Shown here: positions 6,472 through 6,496 of the stretch, piece by piece | Layout of the letters: the number at the start of each line of letters is the position of its first letter | Position numbering within the stretch: the stretch's first letter is position 1 | From: Bacteroidota bacterium | GTDB taxonomy: Bacteria; Bacteroidota; Bacteroidia; B-17B0; Aurantibacillaceae | Assembly (NCBI GenBank): GCA_005800865.1 | Contig: SYEI01000340.1 | Coordinates: 1 to 6,496 of the forward strand | Length of the DNA stretch: 6,496 nucleotides | Direction of reading: 5' to 3' | The notes under the pieces: model-generated | Told to the model about the DNA's origin: nothing | The model's input: the letters and a program-made list of their open reading frames with translations, nothing else | Database searches by the model: none | Made by a program: the position numbers and the translations under genes

Positions 6472-6496
6472 TAACGAGGTAACGAGCAGGAAGAAT

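Noticed and set aside
6467..6496. Start of a divergent + strand gene (ATG at 6467)
   Set aside because: Only about ten codons are visible before the window ends, and the ATG overlaps the candidate fabH -7 box, so it cannot be supported.
1..6496. CRISPR array, mobile element, toxin-antitoxin or defence system
   Set aside because: No regularly spaced direct repeats, transposase, integrase or paired small toxin/antitoxin genes are visible; the gene content is housekeeping and envelope-related.

Overview
The window is an AT-rich stretch that looks like the chromosome of a Bacteroidota member, most likely Flavobacteriia-like. The evidence is a C-terminal type IX secretion (Por) sorting domain, a DUF3467 protein, an HtpG with the Bacteroidota-style NVSRSYLQ and Gly-rich segments, A-rich leaders without clear Shine-Dalgarno sequences, and candidate promoters of the TTG / TAnnTTTG type. 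No RNA gene, CRISPR array, insertion sequence or phage gene is visible.

Layout: the left end (to 1646, + strand) is the 3' part of a large secreted, cysteine-containing repeat protein that ends in a T9SS sorting signal. Its stop codon lies inside a perfect 40-bp palindrome (1640-1679) that can terminate transcription in both directions. All remaining genes are on the - strand. Read in their own direction, from right to left, they are a FabH-type ketoacyl-ACP synthase III (6440-5454) with its own terminator, a 325-bp non-coding gap with hairpins, the chaperone HtpG (5128-3230), a non-hydrolysing UDP-GlcNAc 2-epimerase (3135-2041), and a small DUF3467 protein (2033-1722). The last gene converges on the secreted-protein gene at the shared palindrome.

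How the genes relate: the epimerase and DUF3467 genes are 7 nt apart and are probably co-transcribed. A candidate promoter in the 94-bp htpG-epimerase gap favours the internal start of the epimerase. FabH (fatty-acid initiation), HtpG (protein folding), the epimerase (UDP-ManNAc for surface polysaccharide) and the secreted protein do not form an obvious pathway; this reads as ordinary housekeeping and cell-envelope chromosome. I see no convincing new biological system. The points most worth a second look are the bidirectional palindromic terminator, the hairpins in the fabH-htpG gap, the epimerase/DUF3467 pairing, and the truncated repeat protein.
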